Shown here one piece after another: positions 11,511 through 23,100 of a stretch of 64,000 bases of DNA. Every line of letters begins with the position of its first letter. The stretch's first letter is position 1. The stretch spans positions 15,234,646-15,298,645 of the forward strand of contig NC_134844.1 in NCBI RefSeq assembly GCF_965363235.1, in the 5' to 3' direction. Position numbers and translations under genes: made by a program. The notes beneath the pieces are model-generated. The model made no database searches and had not been told where the DNA came from. It worked only from the letters and a program-made list of their open reading frames with translations. The stretch is from Mytilus galloprovincialis. Lineage: Eukaryota > Mollusca > Bivalvia > Mytilida > Mytilidae.

Positions 11511-12999
11511 CAAATACATTTTGTGGTAACATTAGGACGACTTTGGTTTTGGCAACATTCAGCAACCATTATGGCAGTCAGCAGATGCAAGGATGACAAC
11601 TTGTTCAGCAGGAAGTTCGTTGTGGGGAAGTAGAACATCGTCAAGTAAGAGCCGTATGCATGAAACCACAAGGACAGTACTACTAGTAGTATATGAAATG
11701 GTAGATAACAAGACCAAAAATGATCAGTTGACATGAGATGTAGAGAATGGACGGACGAACAGAAGATAAGCTTTCTCCAGTATTCGACGTACTACCAACA
11801 CTGACAAACCTTACGATGTGGAAACTGATTAAGACCCTAATTTTAAGTTGAGCGGTAAGCCAGCAAACATAGAACATGTTTCATCGTCTTGCAGGACAGC
11901 TCTAAAGGATGGCATATATACATGGCGGCATGACCAAGTCCTTCAGGAGAAAGCAGCAGTCTTGAATACACAGAGTAGGAATAAGACTAAGATAGAGAAG
12001 GGATCAAAAGTTCATCAACTTCATCAAAGGAGGTAGAGAGTCATCCAAAAACACATACAGACAAGCCAATGGTATCATTGCAACAGCAAATGACTGGGAG
12101 ATGCAAGCCGATATTTGGGGAAACACCAACTTCCCAAGACAGGTTTAAGCAACACACCGCGACCCTGACATTGTGCTGTGGACCAGAATCAGCAGACATA
12201 GCATTTTTTGTGGAGCTAACAGTGCCATTGGAAAAATACTGCAAAAAGTCTACAACAGAAAGATTGCTAATAGTGCGCAGCGGCTACAAGCATATTTCAG
12301 ACGAATTGTTCACATCCTGCTACAAGCATGAAATTTGGCATAGACCTTCTTCAACTATTTTTTTTTCAGAAACGGAGTCATTTGTCTCACTTCCGGTAAA
12401 ATCCAAAATGGCGGACATCATACCTAAATCAGCCCAATATCGATGGCTTGTATGTGTTATTATCATGCTACTATCATACTATTTGGTACAAACCTTTGTT
12501 ATGTACTACTTTTAGATATAATATATAGATTAGATGTCTTCAAAAACCCTATTTCCGGTAAAATCCAACATGGCGGACATTGTACTAAAATAAGCTTATT
12601 TTTAGGGATGGTAATTGAAATATGTTTTAACGTATTGGTACAATCATTACCTTGTGCAGGAACCTTGCTTTGGTGCTTATCATGGATACACTGATTAAGA
12701 CATATGTCTTTAAAATCCTCACTTCCGGTAATATCCAAAATGGTGGACATAGAAATATCAAATTTTAACTTTATTATTCATTTTTTTTCAAAATGTAAAG
12801 AAAATGTTTTTTTTTTGTACTGGTCCTTAAACTTTTGGCTTTAAGTTATCCTCAAAACCACTAATTCTATTCTGCTGTAAATGTTTAAAAACAAAGTTAA
12901 CACTTCCGGTAATTTTTTTTTATCAAAAATGAGTCCTCAATCCATATCTTCGAGTTTTGGAATGATTGATTAAAACAAAATAAAAATCACTAATAAAAG

Positions 13000-13571
13000 T
13001 ACTACAAAAAAATTAAAATTACTACTATTTGGCCAAAAATACATGTTTAGTCACCACCACATGCACACAAAACAGTGCACGGGAGACCCGGTTTTTCACA
13101 TTAACAACAACCACGGCATCCTTTCTTACATCCACAATATTCAAGCTTCTGACAAAATGATGAGGCCTCAGAAAGAGTTTTTTAAAAGTGATCCTCTTTC
13201 CTCTTTGTCCCTTCACCTTCCATCAGCGCCTGAACTGGGTAGCATAAGAGCCAATTCCAAGCTCGTCCCCCTTAGCACCTGCCTTAGTATATTGCACGTT
13301 TAACTTGCTGGAAAAGACTAGACAAAGTTGAGGGAATAGCCTCAATTAGCCTTCCCTTTTGCGGTTATTTTCTTGCTTCGTTAACCATGTTAACCCCATC
13401 TGATAAGTTTGTGCGATCTTTCAGTAAAACCCCGGTGATTTAGGCTGATCAATCATCATTCCTTATGTCAAAGTCACATCTTCAAATGCCACCAATGTCT
13501 CCCACGCAGTCTTTTTCCTTTTCAAGCGAAAATAGACCCGTATCACAACCGATAAAGGCATGGATCACAAT

Positions 13572-13621
<50 letters not shown>

Positions 13622-14280
13622 TCACTCATTGCCTAGTGCATTTGAAAGGTCATTGATAGATATTTATCCAAAGCTTTTTGCCCTCCCAAACATAATCCAC
13701 AGTTCGTCTACCCCTATGTCACGGAATAGCGAAATAGTAATGACAGTGTCATCAGTAACAACTGTTCGAATCATGACTCGTTTAAGTTCGTGTTTCACTG
13801 CATCAGACACATGCACCATGATTTTAGTGCCAGCCTCTTAATACGAACATGGTGCTAAACTTGAAATACTTCACGTGGTGGATAAGATAGAATATCCTGG
13901 GGATTTGTTGCTACAACTACTATAAGCATCCAAGACTTCAATCACTCCTGTAACAATTTTAAGGTATGTTTTAAGGTAAGGACATAATACCCTATCAGCA
14001 TACTCGTTACTGTAACAAACTGTAACAACAGTGGATGTAGTCTCGGAGGCGTACATAGACAATACCGGTATTTATAGCTGTCTCAAAACACAAGAGCTAC
14101 ATTTAGGGGAAAGGGAATACACAGGCTTATCCAGGGTCAAAACAAATTCCTCAAAATTGGCAAAGTTTTCTGAGAGATGACGGCAATAAGAAAGAAATTT
14201 TTAGTTTACCTTCACAGCAGACTGCTCAATAGATTTTGAGGATGCTCTGTGTTATCCACCACATGATGATGTTTCAACTT
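13000..14280 (-). pseudogene. Decayed gene copy in left arm and spacer (uncharacterised family)
   Basis: Minus-strand fragments include NEYADRVLCPYLKTYL..GVIEVLDAY (13871-14062) and, in the arm, sequence complementary to the right-arm gene: MSRNSEI and IDIYPKLFALPN appear only as the reverse reading frame of it. I recall the family from cnidarian and mollusc predicted proteins with VRTVDTDVLVI...ADELWVAFGTGK; function unknown to me. Many stops. Confidence 0.45.
13573..13620 (+). repeat. (GT)n microsatellite
   Basis: About 23 GT units in the left arm of the palindromic element; the right arm lacks it. Confidence 0.95.
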
Positions 14281-14282
14281 TT

Positions 14283-14471
14283 CTTATCCCAGGCATAGAT
14301 TACCTTAGCCGTATTTGGCACAACTTTTTGGAATTTTGGATCCTCAATGCTCTTCAACTTTTTACTTGTTTGGCTTTATAAATATTTTGATATGAGCGTC
14401 ACTGATGAGTCTTATGTAGACGAAACGCGCGTCTGGCGTACTAAATTATAATCCTGGTACCTTTGATAACT
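14283..14471 (+). repeat. Retrozyme-like short repeat with hammerhead motif
   Basis: Starts 'CTTATCCCAGGCATAGATTA', contains 'CCTCAATGCTCTTCAACTTT', the hammerhead-like core, and ends 'AATCCTGGTACCTTTGATAA'. Relatives lie at 22203-22395 (minus), 44522-44730 (plus) and 9135-9315 (minus). It ends exactly where the right arm of the palindromic element starts. Confidence 0.8.
14396..14439 (+). ncRNA. Hammerhead-ribozyme-like motif (type I, short helix III)
   Basis: Stem I GCGTCA (14396-14401) pairs with TGGCGT (14434-14439). Core CTGATGA is at 14402-14408. Stem II is GTC (14409-14411) with GAC (14419-14421) around loop TTATGTA. The GAAA box is at 14422-14425. A short helix III, CGCGCG (14426-14431), is followed by TC, giving predicted cleavage after C14433. 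All core positions of a hammerhead are present. The very short helix III is like that described for hammerheads of Penelope elements and animal retrozymes, which may act as dimers. Activity is inferred. Confidence 0.75.
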
Positions 14472-14557
14472 TTTTAGCACCATGTTCACATGAAGAGGAT
14501 GACACTAGAATTAAGATGCATGTGTCTGATGCAGTGAAACACAGACTTAACTAAGTC

Positions 14558-15190
14558 ATGACTCGAACAGTCGATACTGATGTTACTGTCATTGCTGTTT
14601 CGCTTTTCCGTGACATAGGGGCAGATGAACTTTGGCTTGCATTTGGAAGTGGCAAAGGCTTTAGATATATATCTATTAATGACCTTTCAAATGCACTAGG
14701 CATTGAGAGATTACACGTTTGCTTGAAAAGGAACTGCGTTGGTGACATGGATGGGGTTTGAAGATGTGACTTTATCATTTAGAATGATGATTGATTAGCC
14801 AACACCACCAGATATGGATTTGATAATGTCATTGATAAAACGATACGTGGTCTTGTTGTAAGATCGAACAAATTTATCAGACGGGGTTAACGAAGCAAGA
14901 AAACATGTGTTTCGGGAAGAGGAAAGACTTATTGAGGCTATTCACACGACTCGGTCTAGTCTTTTTCAGCATGTAAAACGTGCAATATACCATGGCGGCT
15001 GTGAATGAGTAACAAGCTTGGAATTGGTTCCAATGCTAACTAGTCCAGACGCTTATGAATGGTGAAGGGAAAAATAGAATCCATGGGAAACCTTTTGGAC
15101 AACTCTTTGTGAGGCCTCTTCATCGTATCAGGAGCTTGTATATTGAATGTAAGAAACAATATCACGGTCTTTGTAAATGTAGAAATTCAG
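14558..15190 (+). pseudogene. Decayed gene copy in right arm (same family)
   Basis: Plus strand begins TRTVDTDVTVIAVSLFRDIG, then ADELWLAFGSGKGFRYISIN, then DLSNALG. After stops and frame changes: RLIEAIHTTRSSLFQHVKRAIYH-like, WTTLCEASSSYQELVY. Similar proteins in invertebrates continue with a nuclease-like region and a Cys-rich tail; here the segment equivalent to LPGFHAFTGCD is missing. Non-functional. Confidence 0.55.
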
Positions 15191-16400
15191 CTCTCCGATT
15201 GTGAATAAACATGTATTTGCGGCCATTAATTAGTAATTCAAAAGATGTTTTAGTACTTATGTGATTTTATTTTGTTTTAATCAATCTATCAAAAACTCTA
15301 CATCGAAGATATGGATTGAGGACTAATCTTTGAAATTTACGCCGTATTGTTTTTTTCCCTAAAGTGTTAACTTTGTATTTAAACATTTACAGTTGAATAG
15401 AATATGTGGTTTTGAGGATATCTTAAAGCCAAAAGTTTAAGGACCAGTACTAAAAAAAAAATACATTTTGAAAAAATTGAATATTAAAATAAAAAAATTG
15501 ATATTTCTATGTCCACCATATTGGATATCACCGGAAGTAGGGGGTTTAAAGACATTATTAAGTCATATAAATTGTACCCATGGGAAGCACCAAAGAAAGG
15601 TTCCTGCACATTATAATGATAGAAGCAATACTTTAAAACACATTTCAAGTACTCTCCCTAAAAAAAAGCTTATTTAAGTAAAATGTCCGCGATGTTCGAT
15701 TTTACCGGAAATAGGGTTTTTGAAGACATCTAATCTATATAATTTATCCAAACGTGGTACATAACAAAGGTTTGTACCAAATATTATGATAGTAGCATGA
15801 TAATTACACATTTTCACATACAAGCCATCGATATTGATTTAAGTATGATGTCCGCCATTTTGGATTTTACCGGAGGTGAGACATTTTTTTTCAAATGCCT
15901 CCCTATCTGAAATAAAAGAATAATAGTTGAGGAAGGTCTATGCCAAATTTCATGCTTGTAGCAGGATGTGGACAATTTTTCACATAGCCGCTGCGTACTA
16001 CATGACGGTAACAGATATCCAAGAGAAGAATTGGGGGACAGTGGAGGTTGGCTGTAGAGGCTTTGTTTCTCAACTCTTTTGAGAGCATTGTTGTCCCTAG
16101 GACTTACTGGACCAGTAAGAAAAAGTTTGGTTGGAAGAGTTGGGAGTCAGGCAGAGGAAGCTTCTGGTTGGGCATGGAGGAAAAGGGAAAATCAGTATAC
16201 GAGCTAGCTGGTTTCTTACTGAGCCTGATCAACTCAGTCAGCGCACCCCTCTGGAGATTGTCGTGGACAGCACCGAAACAGTCGAGGAGATTGGATCCAC
16301 CTAATCATGGACCAACTGAGCAGTGGAAACACTGTATATAAAATTTTCTCACAATCTCAACCATTTATTAGAAATGATTTTATGCATCTCTTTATGTTTT

Positions 16401-17540
16401 GTTTTTTTATCGTCTGAATCATTTTTGTTGATATCTCTTCTGACAAAAGCATGTACTTTGCCGTTGCTGTATTCTTTGTCTATTTATTTTTATTTTTGTT
16501 TTCCGGGGAGGGTGGGGATAAGAGCTAATCCGTTTTGTATCACCCCTTTTTAAGCCCATATTATGATTCCCTAGTTACATCTGATTGAAAATGTCTCACA
16601 ATTTTAGCCATATAATGCTATAGTGCATAGAATCAACGTTTATTTTTTCCAATTAGCGACTGTTGTAAATACTGATAGTATTTGGTCGAGTTTGGTTCGT
16701 TATCATTCCTTATCATATACTTTCTTCTGTGTTCGCCTCATATCTGAACAGGTATGTTGAAGAAGAAATATTTCATTTGTATTTAAAAAAAACAGTTCCA
16801 TTTGTATCCTTACAGTTTACGTTTGATACGATCACGACGAGTCACGCCCATATTTAATTTTCACCGACTTCCGAAAAAAATATTAAAAACATTTGCTTTT
16901 TCTATATCACCTTTCGAACATTTGGTTTGCTGTTGCAATAAACAACTCTTAGTACAAAGAATAGTTTCTTCATTTTTGTTATTTTTGTTATTTTTACTAA
17001 TTTTATATCAATGTTCAAAGGTTTATTTAACGAATCAGAGATATATAATCAGGTAAGCTTCACAGGCAGAAATTAATGTAAATACACTTCCATGCGGTAT
17101 TAAATATAACAATCTGTCAATATTACTTATTTTGATTTTTCTACAAAAAGAGTTGTCAAGGCATCAATATGTTTACAGTTTATTATGTAATGTTTCATGC
17201 TCATTGTTTTTTTTATTTCGGGGGAGGGGTTGGGGGTTCACATGTAAAAGATGGAAAAACAACTTAGCTGTTATCAATTGTTAAGGGTATAAATATGTAA
17301 AATAACTAGTTTTGCCAAATTTAAACATTGCAAACGCATCAATCATTAAACATTAGATATATAATTAGATACACTAAAAGTTGATACCCCATATCCTTTG
17401 TTTTATTTTATTTTTTACTTTTATTAAAACACAAATAATGTTTTTAACGAAACGATGGAGCATAAAAGGAGTCTTGAATAACTCCTTAATCTCGTTTTTA
17501 TAGTGGTCTGTAAAAATTTGTCCAGAAAGAATTGATAAGA
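16401..17540. other. No gene recognised
   Basis: AT-rich sequence with pyrimidine runs. No coding, RNA or clear repeat feature identified. Confidence 0.45.
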
Positions 17541-17544
17541 GAGG

Positions 17545-17672
17545 GTTGAAAGATACCAGAGGGACATTCGAACACATATTTGGAGTTAAATGGCTAAATA
17601 AGAAAAAGACAAACAGACTAATATGGATGGAGAGTTGTCTCATTGGCACTCACACCACATCTTCCTATATCT
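17545..17672 (+). repeat. Short repeat sharing PLE-like start and SINE-like end
   Basis: Starts 'GGTTGAAAGATACCAGAGGG' (resembles the PLE 3' terminus) and ends 'GAGAGTTGTCTCATTGGCAC' plus TCACACCACATCTTCCTATA, as at 55312-55358. It links two sequence motifs found in different families here. Confidence 0.6.
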
Positions 17673-17696
17673 CAATAATAGTTATAATAGTACACA

Positions 17697-17842
17697 TGGC
17701 ATACCGGATGACAACGCTATTGTTCGCAATGTCGCAAGAAGAAGCGAAAACATTATTGAAGAAATCTGAGCGAACGTTAGAAGATCTAGATAAGCACGGG
17801 CCATCTTTTAATGTTGTCTTCCTCAAAACCCCTACAAAATAA
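17697..17842 (+). CDS. Unassigned short ORF
   Basis: An open frame follows an AG (17690s) and encodes MAYRMTTLLFAMSQEEAKT, then LLKKSERTLEDLDKHGPSF and NVVFLKTPTK, then stop. Composition is protein-like (a charged helix), unlike neighbouring noise, but no family was recognised and no partner exon was found. It could be a terminal exon or chance. Confidence 0.2.
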
Positions 17843-17879
17843 GATCAGAAAGTACAACTAAGACTTTATTTTCTGTAAT

Positions 17880-19790
17880 GACACACACACAGGTACTGGT
17901 GGAAATGTGGTCAGATAAATTTTACTGACCCCAGGTTTGTCTTATTTAACTAGAGATTTGGTCAGATAAATGACCCCAAGTTTGACTTATTTAAACAGCT
18001 GTGTATGATCTCACGACGCTGTCATCTGCTGTAGCACAGCCTGACAGTATCCAAAGTAAATAACTATTAATCATATTCAATTCGCCAACAATCTAAACAC
18101 AAATATTTAGTATTCTGCGAAAAAAGAAAAACCTTGATACAACTTTGATACAAACATTTGATATTTGTTCATTATGACCACATTGTCGTCTTATCTCCAT
18201 GAATTGAATCAATCAGGCATTATAAATAAGACTTATTAACTCATATTGGTCCTGTCGCGGTTGTCACGATTTCTAAATGTAGTAAGATTGCCTCTTTTAT
18301 AACACAAAAGCAAGAAGACAATCAGTCTAGAGTTTTAATGAAATAATCAAATTTTGCGACTGGGATACATACATTTGCAACACTTCAATTAAATCTGATT
18401 TCTTCTTAATAATAGGGCTGTTTTTACAAATACAGAATATCTTTGATTGAGGCAATATTTCAAAATTTAGTGTTGTGTTCTATTAAAGACGAATTTTATT
18501 TTTATTATAGTGTCAGTTCTGTTGTCTTATTATAAAACAAAACCAAAAAATATTTACAAAAACTTTATTTTCATTATTACTTTTGTGAAAGAACGTATGC
18601 AGTTATACATATAAACAAGTCTGCTCTCCTAGCTGTGAAGATCAAAATTGGATTCTTAAAAATAAGAACTGACAATTGTTTTGGCACTTTTGTGAAAGAT
18701 TTAGCCAGTTTCACCATCGGAACTAGTACCTTTTGCACAGCAATATTTCTTTTATTTGAAACGAAAAGTTAATAGTTAATTGATAAGATTATTTTTTGTG
18801 TAACCATATGTATTAAAAGCCAATTTAACAAGTTAATGAACTAAAAGATTTCATAAATACTTTACATTAATTTCTAATCATATTCAGTTATTTGCTGAAA
18901 TATATAAAGTGTTGTTATCTCATTTTATAGCTATCAGGCTAAGGTTACTTCTTTCAGCTTACCACTTTCTACTTCTAAAAAGCATTAACACAAACACTTT
19001 ATAAATGAAAAGAGAAAAAAGTTATAGTAAATTTCTTTATTGCATAGAACATGGTATCATGAAGAACTTACATTTTGACAAATGATTTTATCAGATTTCC
19101 AAGAGGACTCGAAAATGAAGACAATGTAAATAAGGACGAACTAAAATTATGACCGATTTTAAGATGCGTGACTTTGTAGCCAGATGATACAATTTTGACA
19201 GCGTTTTACACGAACAGAGATAAGACAGTGCCAGTCAAATTAGAGCGATAGTATGAAGCCACAATTACCATGAACTCGTAAATCGTTTTACGTCCCTACT
19301 ATCATGTCCTCGCGAAAAAAGTGTTGCTAAAGATTCTTACACAACATGATTTATAAACAATTGGATGAAAAATGAAACCGTGTGGTGAATGTTGGAAGCT
19401 ATTGAAAAAAGTACATTTTGTAATAATACTTCAAAAAAGTTTCACTTCGTCATTGCATATAGTTTGATGCCAAAATTTTTAGTTCTTTAGTTCAGCATTT
19501 TGTTTTTTGATCTAAATACTTTTACTGATTTGGTTTTATAAACTGTTTTCTCTAAGCAGCCTCGGTGAAGGACAACCAGAACGACTCAATAAAAGACCAT
19601 GATTTAAGGGTGATTTTATAGTCTTACTAAGTCACACCAAGGACGTATATTATATATAGGTCACATAGACATCGGCGCTTGTTTATTTTCGTCACAAGTG
19701 CATAATTCTATTCCTGTATTTCTTTAAATGTATCATTTCTGAAATTTAACTTGTTTCCAAAGTTTTTCAGCAAAAATGAGAGGCAGGCAG
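17880..19790. other. No gene recognised downstream of the decarboxylase gene
   Basis: AT-rich; contains a small duplication ('GGTCAGATAAAT..TGACCCCA' at ~17910 and ~17950). No coding signal. Confidence 0.45.
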
Positions 19791-19811
19791 AATAGAATAA
19801 ACCTTGTGTTT

Positions 19812-19817
19812 TTTATT
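19812..19817 (-). terminator. Candidate polyadenylation signal right after the AADC-like stop
   Basis: Minus-strand AATAAA begins only 2 bases after the TAG (TAG-AC-AATAAA). If used, the 3' UTR would be just ~20-30 nt. Unproven. Confidence 0.4.
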
Positions 19818-19819
19818 GT

Positions 19820-20125
19820 CTAAATCTCCTGTTCATCGTCAGAGTAGTGATTGTGACTTATCAGCTTTCCTTTATATCTGGGCTGTTGGTCGATATCAAC
19901 AACAACTGGGGTATGTTTCAATGGAGTCTTAGAATGCACAGCTAACACATTATTAGCACAATCTCTGATTACACTAAAGGAATAGTCTACATCTCTGGAA
20001 TTTGTGCGTTCTGCACATACGGCAAAGCGGAGGAAATACACGTTTTTATCGAATGCTGGAATGAGGAATATACGCTTGTCTTCAATAATTTCTTCCATCA
20101 GTTTTTCATTCAGTTCATTTGGACC
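19820..20125 (-). CDS. AADC-like exon 12 (C-terminus and stop)
   Basis: 101 codons plus [42 protein letters not shown].., then an extension ending [11 protein letters not shown]. Acceptor ATTCTAG. Confidence 0.95.
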   Translation of the reverse strand, partial: GPNELNEKLMEEIIEDKRIFLIPAFDKNVYFLRFAVCAERTNSRDVDYSFSVIRDCANNVLAVHSKTPLKHTPVVVDIDQQPRYKGKLISHNHYSDDEQEI

Positions 20126-23100
20126 CTAGAATATATTACGAAACACAGGTTTATAACAATATTAGACATTGACAATATTTAGCATAGAACTTTAGAATTT
20201 GTCTGTAATTTAATTCATGAAATTTCACCCATTATATGTCGAGATCATCACACTAGCAGTCTAACCATATGATTTATTTTTATGTACTTGATTTTGATAA
20301 ATGATGATTCCCTTTAAACCATATGTTGCCAAACTCATTGTGAAGTTTTTGGAATGTGCACAGAGAATTCATAATTGCAGTACAATGGCACAGATATACA
20401 ACGCTATATTTGAATTAATACTGCAAATTATGTCAGGTACAATATATAATACAACAGAATGCTTCAAATTTCCAAACGTCTTATAGCTTAGAATTTATTT
20501 TGTGGTGAAAGTGCATTTTACAACGAATTATACCATACAATGATAAGATTTGTTTTTGCAAATGTGCTGTTTAAAATCCACAAAGAAAGATCAAAAGTGT
20601 CATCCTTTTAGATAAAGAGAAAATAAAATAATATGTAGGGTGTTAGTTATAAAATGTTGAATAAATACTGAAGTTGTTGGATGAACACTTAACTTGACCA
20701 TAAAGTATACAAAGCTAGATAACTTGTTAAATTACTAACGGAATAACACGTGTATTGAATCCTTACTTACTTTTAATTTAAAACATACAAGTCCCATCAC
20801 AACCTCTGCAACTATCTCAAAACGTCCATCTTCTCTTGCTAACTTTTCAAATTGCTTTGCCAAGTTTACATGCTTCAAAATTAAGAAAATCATTCAAAAT
20901 AAAAAGGAATGCTATGCAGGTTAATTTCTGTAACAGCTTATAGGTAAACAACCACCCTGTATCGAGGAAATCGTGATACATAGGAAATCCAAGATCTGGA
21001 ATTTCGTATAAACTGGTAGATATGTATGTTAACCCCCACTGGAATTAAGAAATGGAAATTTCACAATGATGGAAGCTGACATCTTCTTTTATTGTTATGT
21101 TTTGTTCTCCGACTCCCCTTGTCAAGTTCTAGATTTAAGTGAAGATAAGACATAGTTTTTACCGTATCTGGTGTATCCTTTATTTTAAGTTCGATAGATG
21201 CGTACTTAGTGATAGTCATAGTCACCACAATTTGAATTATATAATGAGATAACATCATATATGTACAGGTAGCAGAACATAACGGTAAGCTAGCCTCTTT
21301 TCATACTCCAACAGACGCTCGTTTACAAAGTTTGCCTCTTAAGAATAAAAGAAAAGGTCGACAAGAGCACAAATGGTTACTATTTGAATGCCGATTGTTT
21401 GTTGAAAAATACGTCATTAAAACAAGTTGTCAATCCAGAAATCAATCATCTTGATAAACGTTTCATAAAATATAAACAGTCATGCAGATTTCAAATAAAA
21501 ACGAAAAGAGTAACACGTATCTCAAAATTTTGAACAATGTGTTTCTTTCTGGAAACACAAATGGAACCAAGGAAAAGTACCATTTTTTTTTTTAACTCTT
21601 TCTAGTTTTTGAGAGAAATTGTTTGTTAAATTATTAAGCTCGTTTCTGCTTTGAATATGTATTTCACATAAACTTATCTCAGTTATCAGGCTTATAGTTT
21701 AGTACGCCTATCAAAATCTCGTGGAACAGATCTCGAAGGAGTATGAATCTTAGATATATCTTCCTTTCAACCGAATCCTTCTGTGGTGTGGGGAATCATT
21801 ATCAGTTGAACAATTGAATAATCAACAATTAAAAAACAGTCGTACCTTCCTGATGTAAGATTGAACTCCTGAAACACCATATGAACGAAGCATAAACCAC
21901 AACTTCAATGATCGAAATCGGCGTCCTAGTGGAATCTGCCAGTGCTAAAACAAAACATAAATCGGTTTTATAAAGACATTTTCTTTATTATAGGAATTAA
22001 GGTTCATCATAACAAATCGACAAAAATGGCTGTAGTAACATTTAAAAAAATACTCTGAGTACAGAATTACCGGTACGTTTGGAAAGTTTTAAGACCTGGC
22101 ATCCACTAGATATATAAAAGTGAAATGTATTTGTGTTAAAGAAAGTTAAAATCTTTTTTTGATTTGGATAGGCATTTTTTTCGTTCATGCAGAAGGTGTA
22201 AATAGTTATCAAAGGTACCAGGACAATAATTTAATACGCAAAACGCGTTTTTCGTCTACATAAGACTCATCAGTGACGCTCAGATCAAAATAGTTATAAA
22301 GCCAAACAAGTACAAAGTTGAAAAGCATTGAGGACCCCAAATTCCCAAACGTTGTGCCAAATACGGCTAAGGTAATCTATTCCTGAGGTAGAAAAGCCTT
22401 AGTTTTTCGAAAAAATCAAAGTTTTGTAACAGGAAATTTATAAAAATGACCATATAATTGATATTCATGTCAACACCGAAGTGCTGACTACTTGGCTGGT
22501 GATACCTGTCCCAAAAAGTGTGTGTTTGCTTTAACGTTCTGGTTTATTGTCTTTATTTTTACTGATATTCGGAAGGTAATCTTTGTCGAACACACTTTTC
22601 AGTAATCTACTAGTATATAGTGTTTATAGCAATCAATTTTACTGCACAAGAATGCACTTACTTGAGCAATTCCTATTTAAGTTTTTAAACATTAATAACA
22701 TACTTTTTTAAGAATAAATGGACTGATATCTGTTATTATCATTACCGTAAAGAGGAAAACTTGTAAAACCATTCAATAAGACAATTTGGCCAAACTCTAC
22801 ATACCCTGTAATCTGGTACTTTTCCTTGGTTCACGTGTTTAAGATATACCGGATCAACATTAAAAGCATCAACTAACAGAGTGCTATCTCTTATCCTATA
22901 GAAAAATAGTTGGTAAAGAATTAGTTCTTTTCTGCAGAACTTGGTCAGTAGTTATCAAAAGTACCAGGATTAATATAAAGGAGGAAGTTTAAAAGTTCAT
23001 TCCCTGTAGTTTAAAAAAAAATGTGTTAAAAACTTAAGCAAAGTCAGTAGATAGATGTGACGAGCAATATCGACAAAACCTTAATTGTGTGTAATATGAA

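Larger units (their letters stand above)
12271..16000. mobile_element. 3.73-kb palindromic element inserted in LINE
   Basis: Left arm about 12271-13860 and right arm about 14472-16000 are diverged inverted copies; the spacer is 13861-14471. Ends: TAGTGCGCAGCGGCTA (12271) and rc TAGTACGCAGCGGCTA (ends 16000). LINE coding continues on both sides, which fixes the insertion. Both arms carry the same decayed coding sequence plus 'CTTCCGGTAAAATCC..ATGGCGGACAT' blocks. The left arm gained a (GT)n run. No transposase was recognised, and I see no clear target duplication. Confidence 0.75.
9650..16400 (+). pseudogene. Decayed LINE (non-LTR retrotransposon), split by insertions
   Basis: Plus-strand pieces in changing frames: ARAASAPGLNSISSRVH, KVIWRRHRLPDKW..CFIPKEE, FRTISLLNA, QKGEVPGVLGCLAH, LDLANAYG, RLEVGIVTGCTISVVLFSAA, FMDDIKIT (RT catalytic box, near 10423-10440), KPSKSRSLILKKGK, KAWCYQHGI, ANIEHVSSSCRTALKDGIYTWRHDQVL, DPDIVLWT, and after the palindromic element NWGTVEVGCRGF. 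Order and motifs match a bivalve-typical LINE RT and its C-terminal tail. Stops and frameshifts are numerous. Two elements interrupt it: 11095-11510 and 12271-16000. Confidence 0.8.

Noticed and set aside
13465-13841. Plus-strand ORFs with MSKSHLQMPPMSPTQ and (CV)n
   Set aside because: Reverse frame of the decayed gene in the palindromic element plus a (GT)n run.
22231-22286. Second active hammerhead
   Set aside because: Core and stem II are present but helix III and the stem I 3' strand carry several mismatches; kept only as a degenerate copy.
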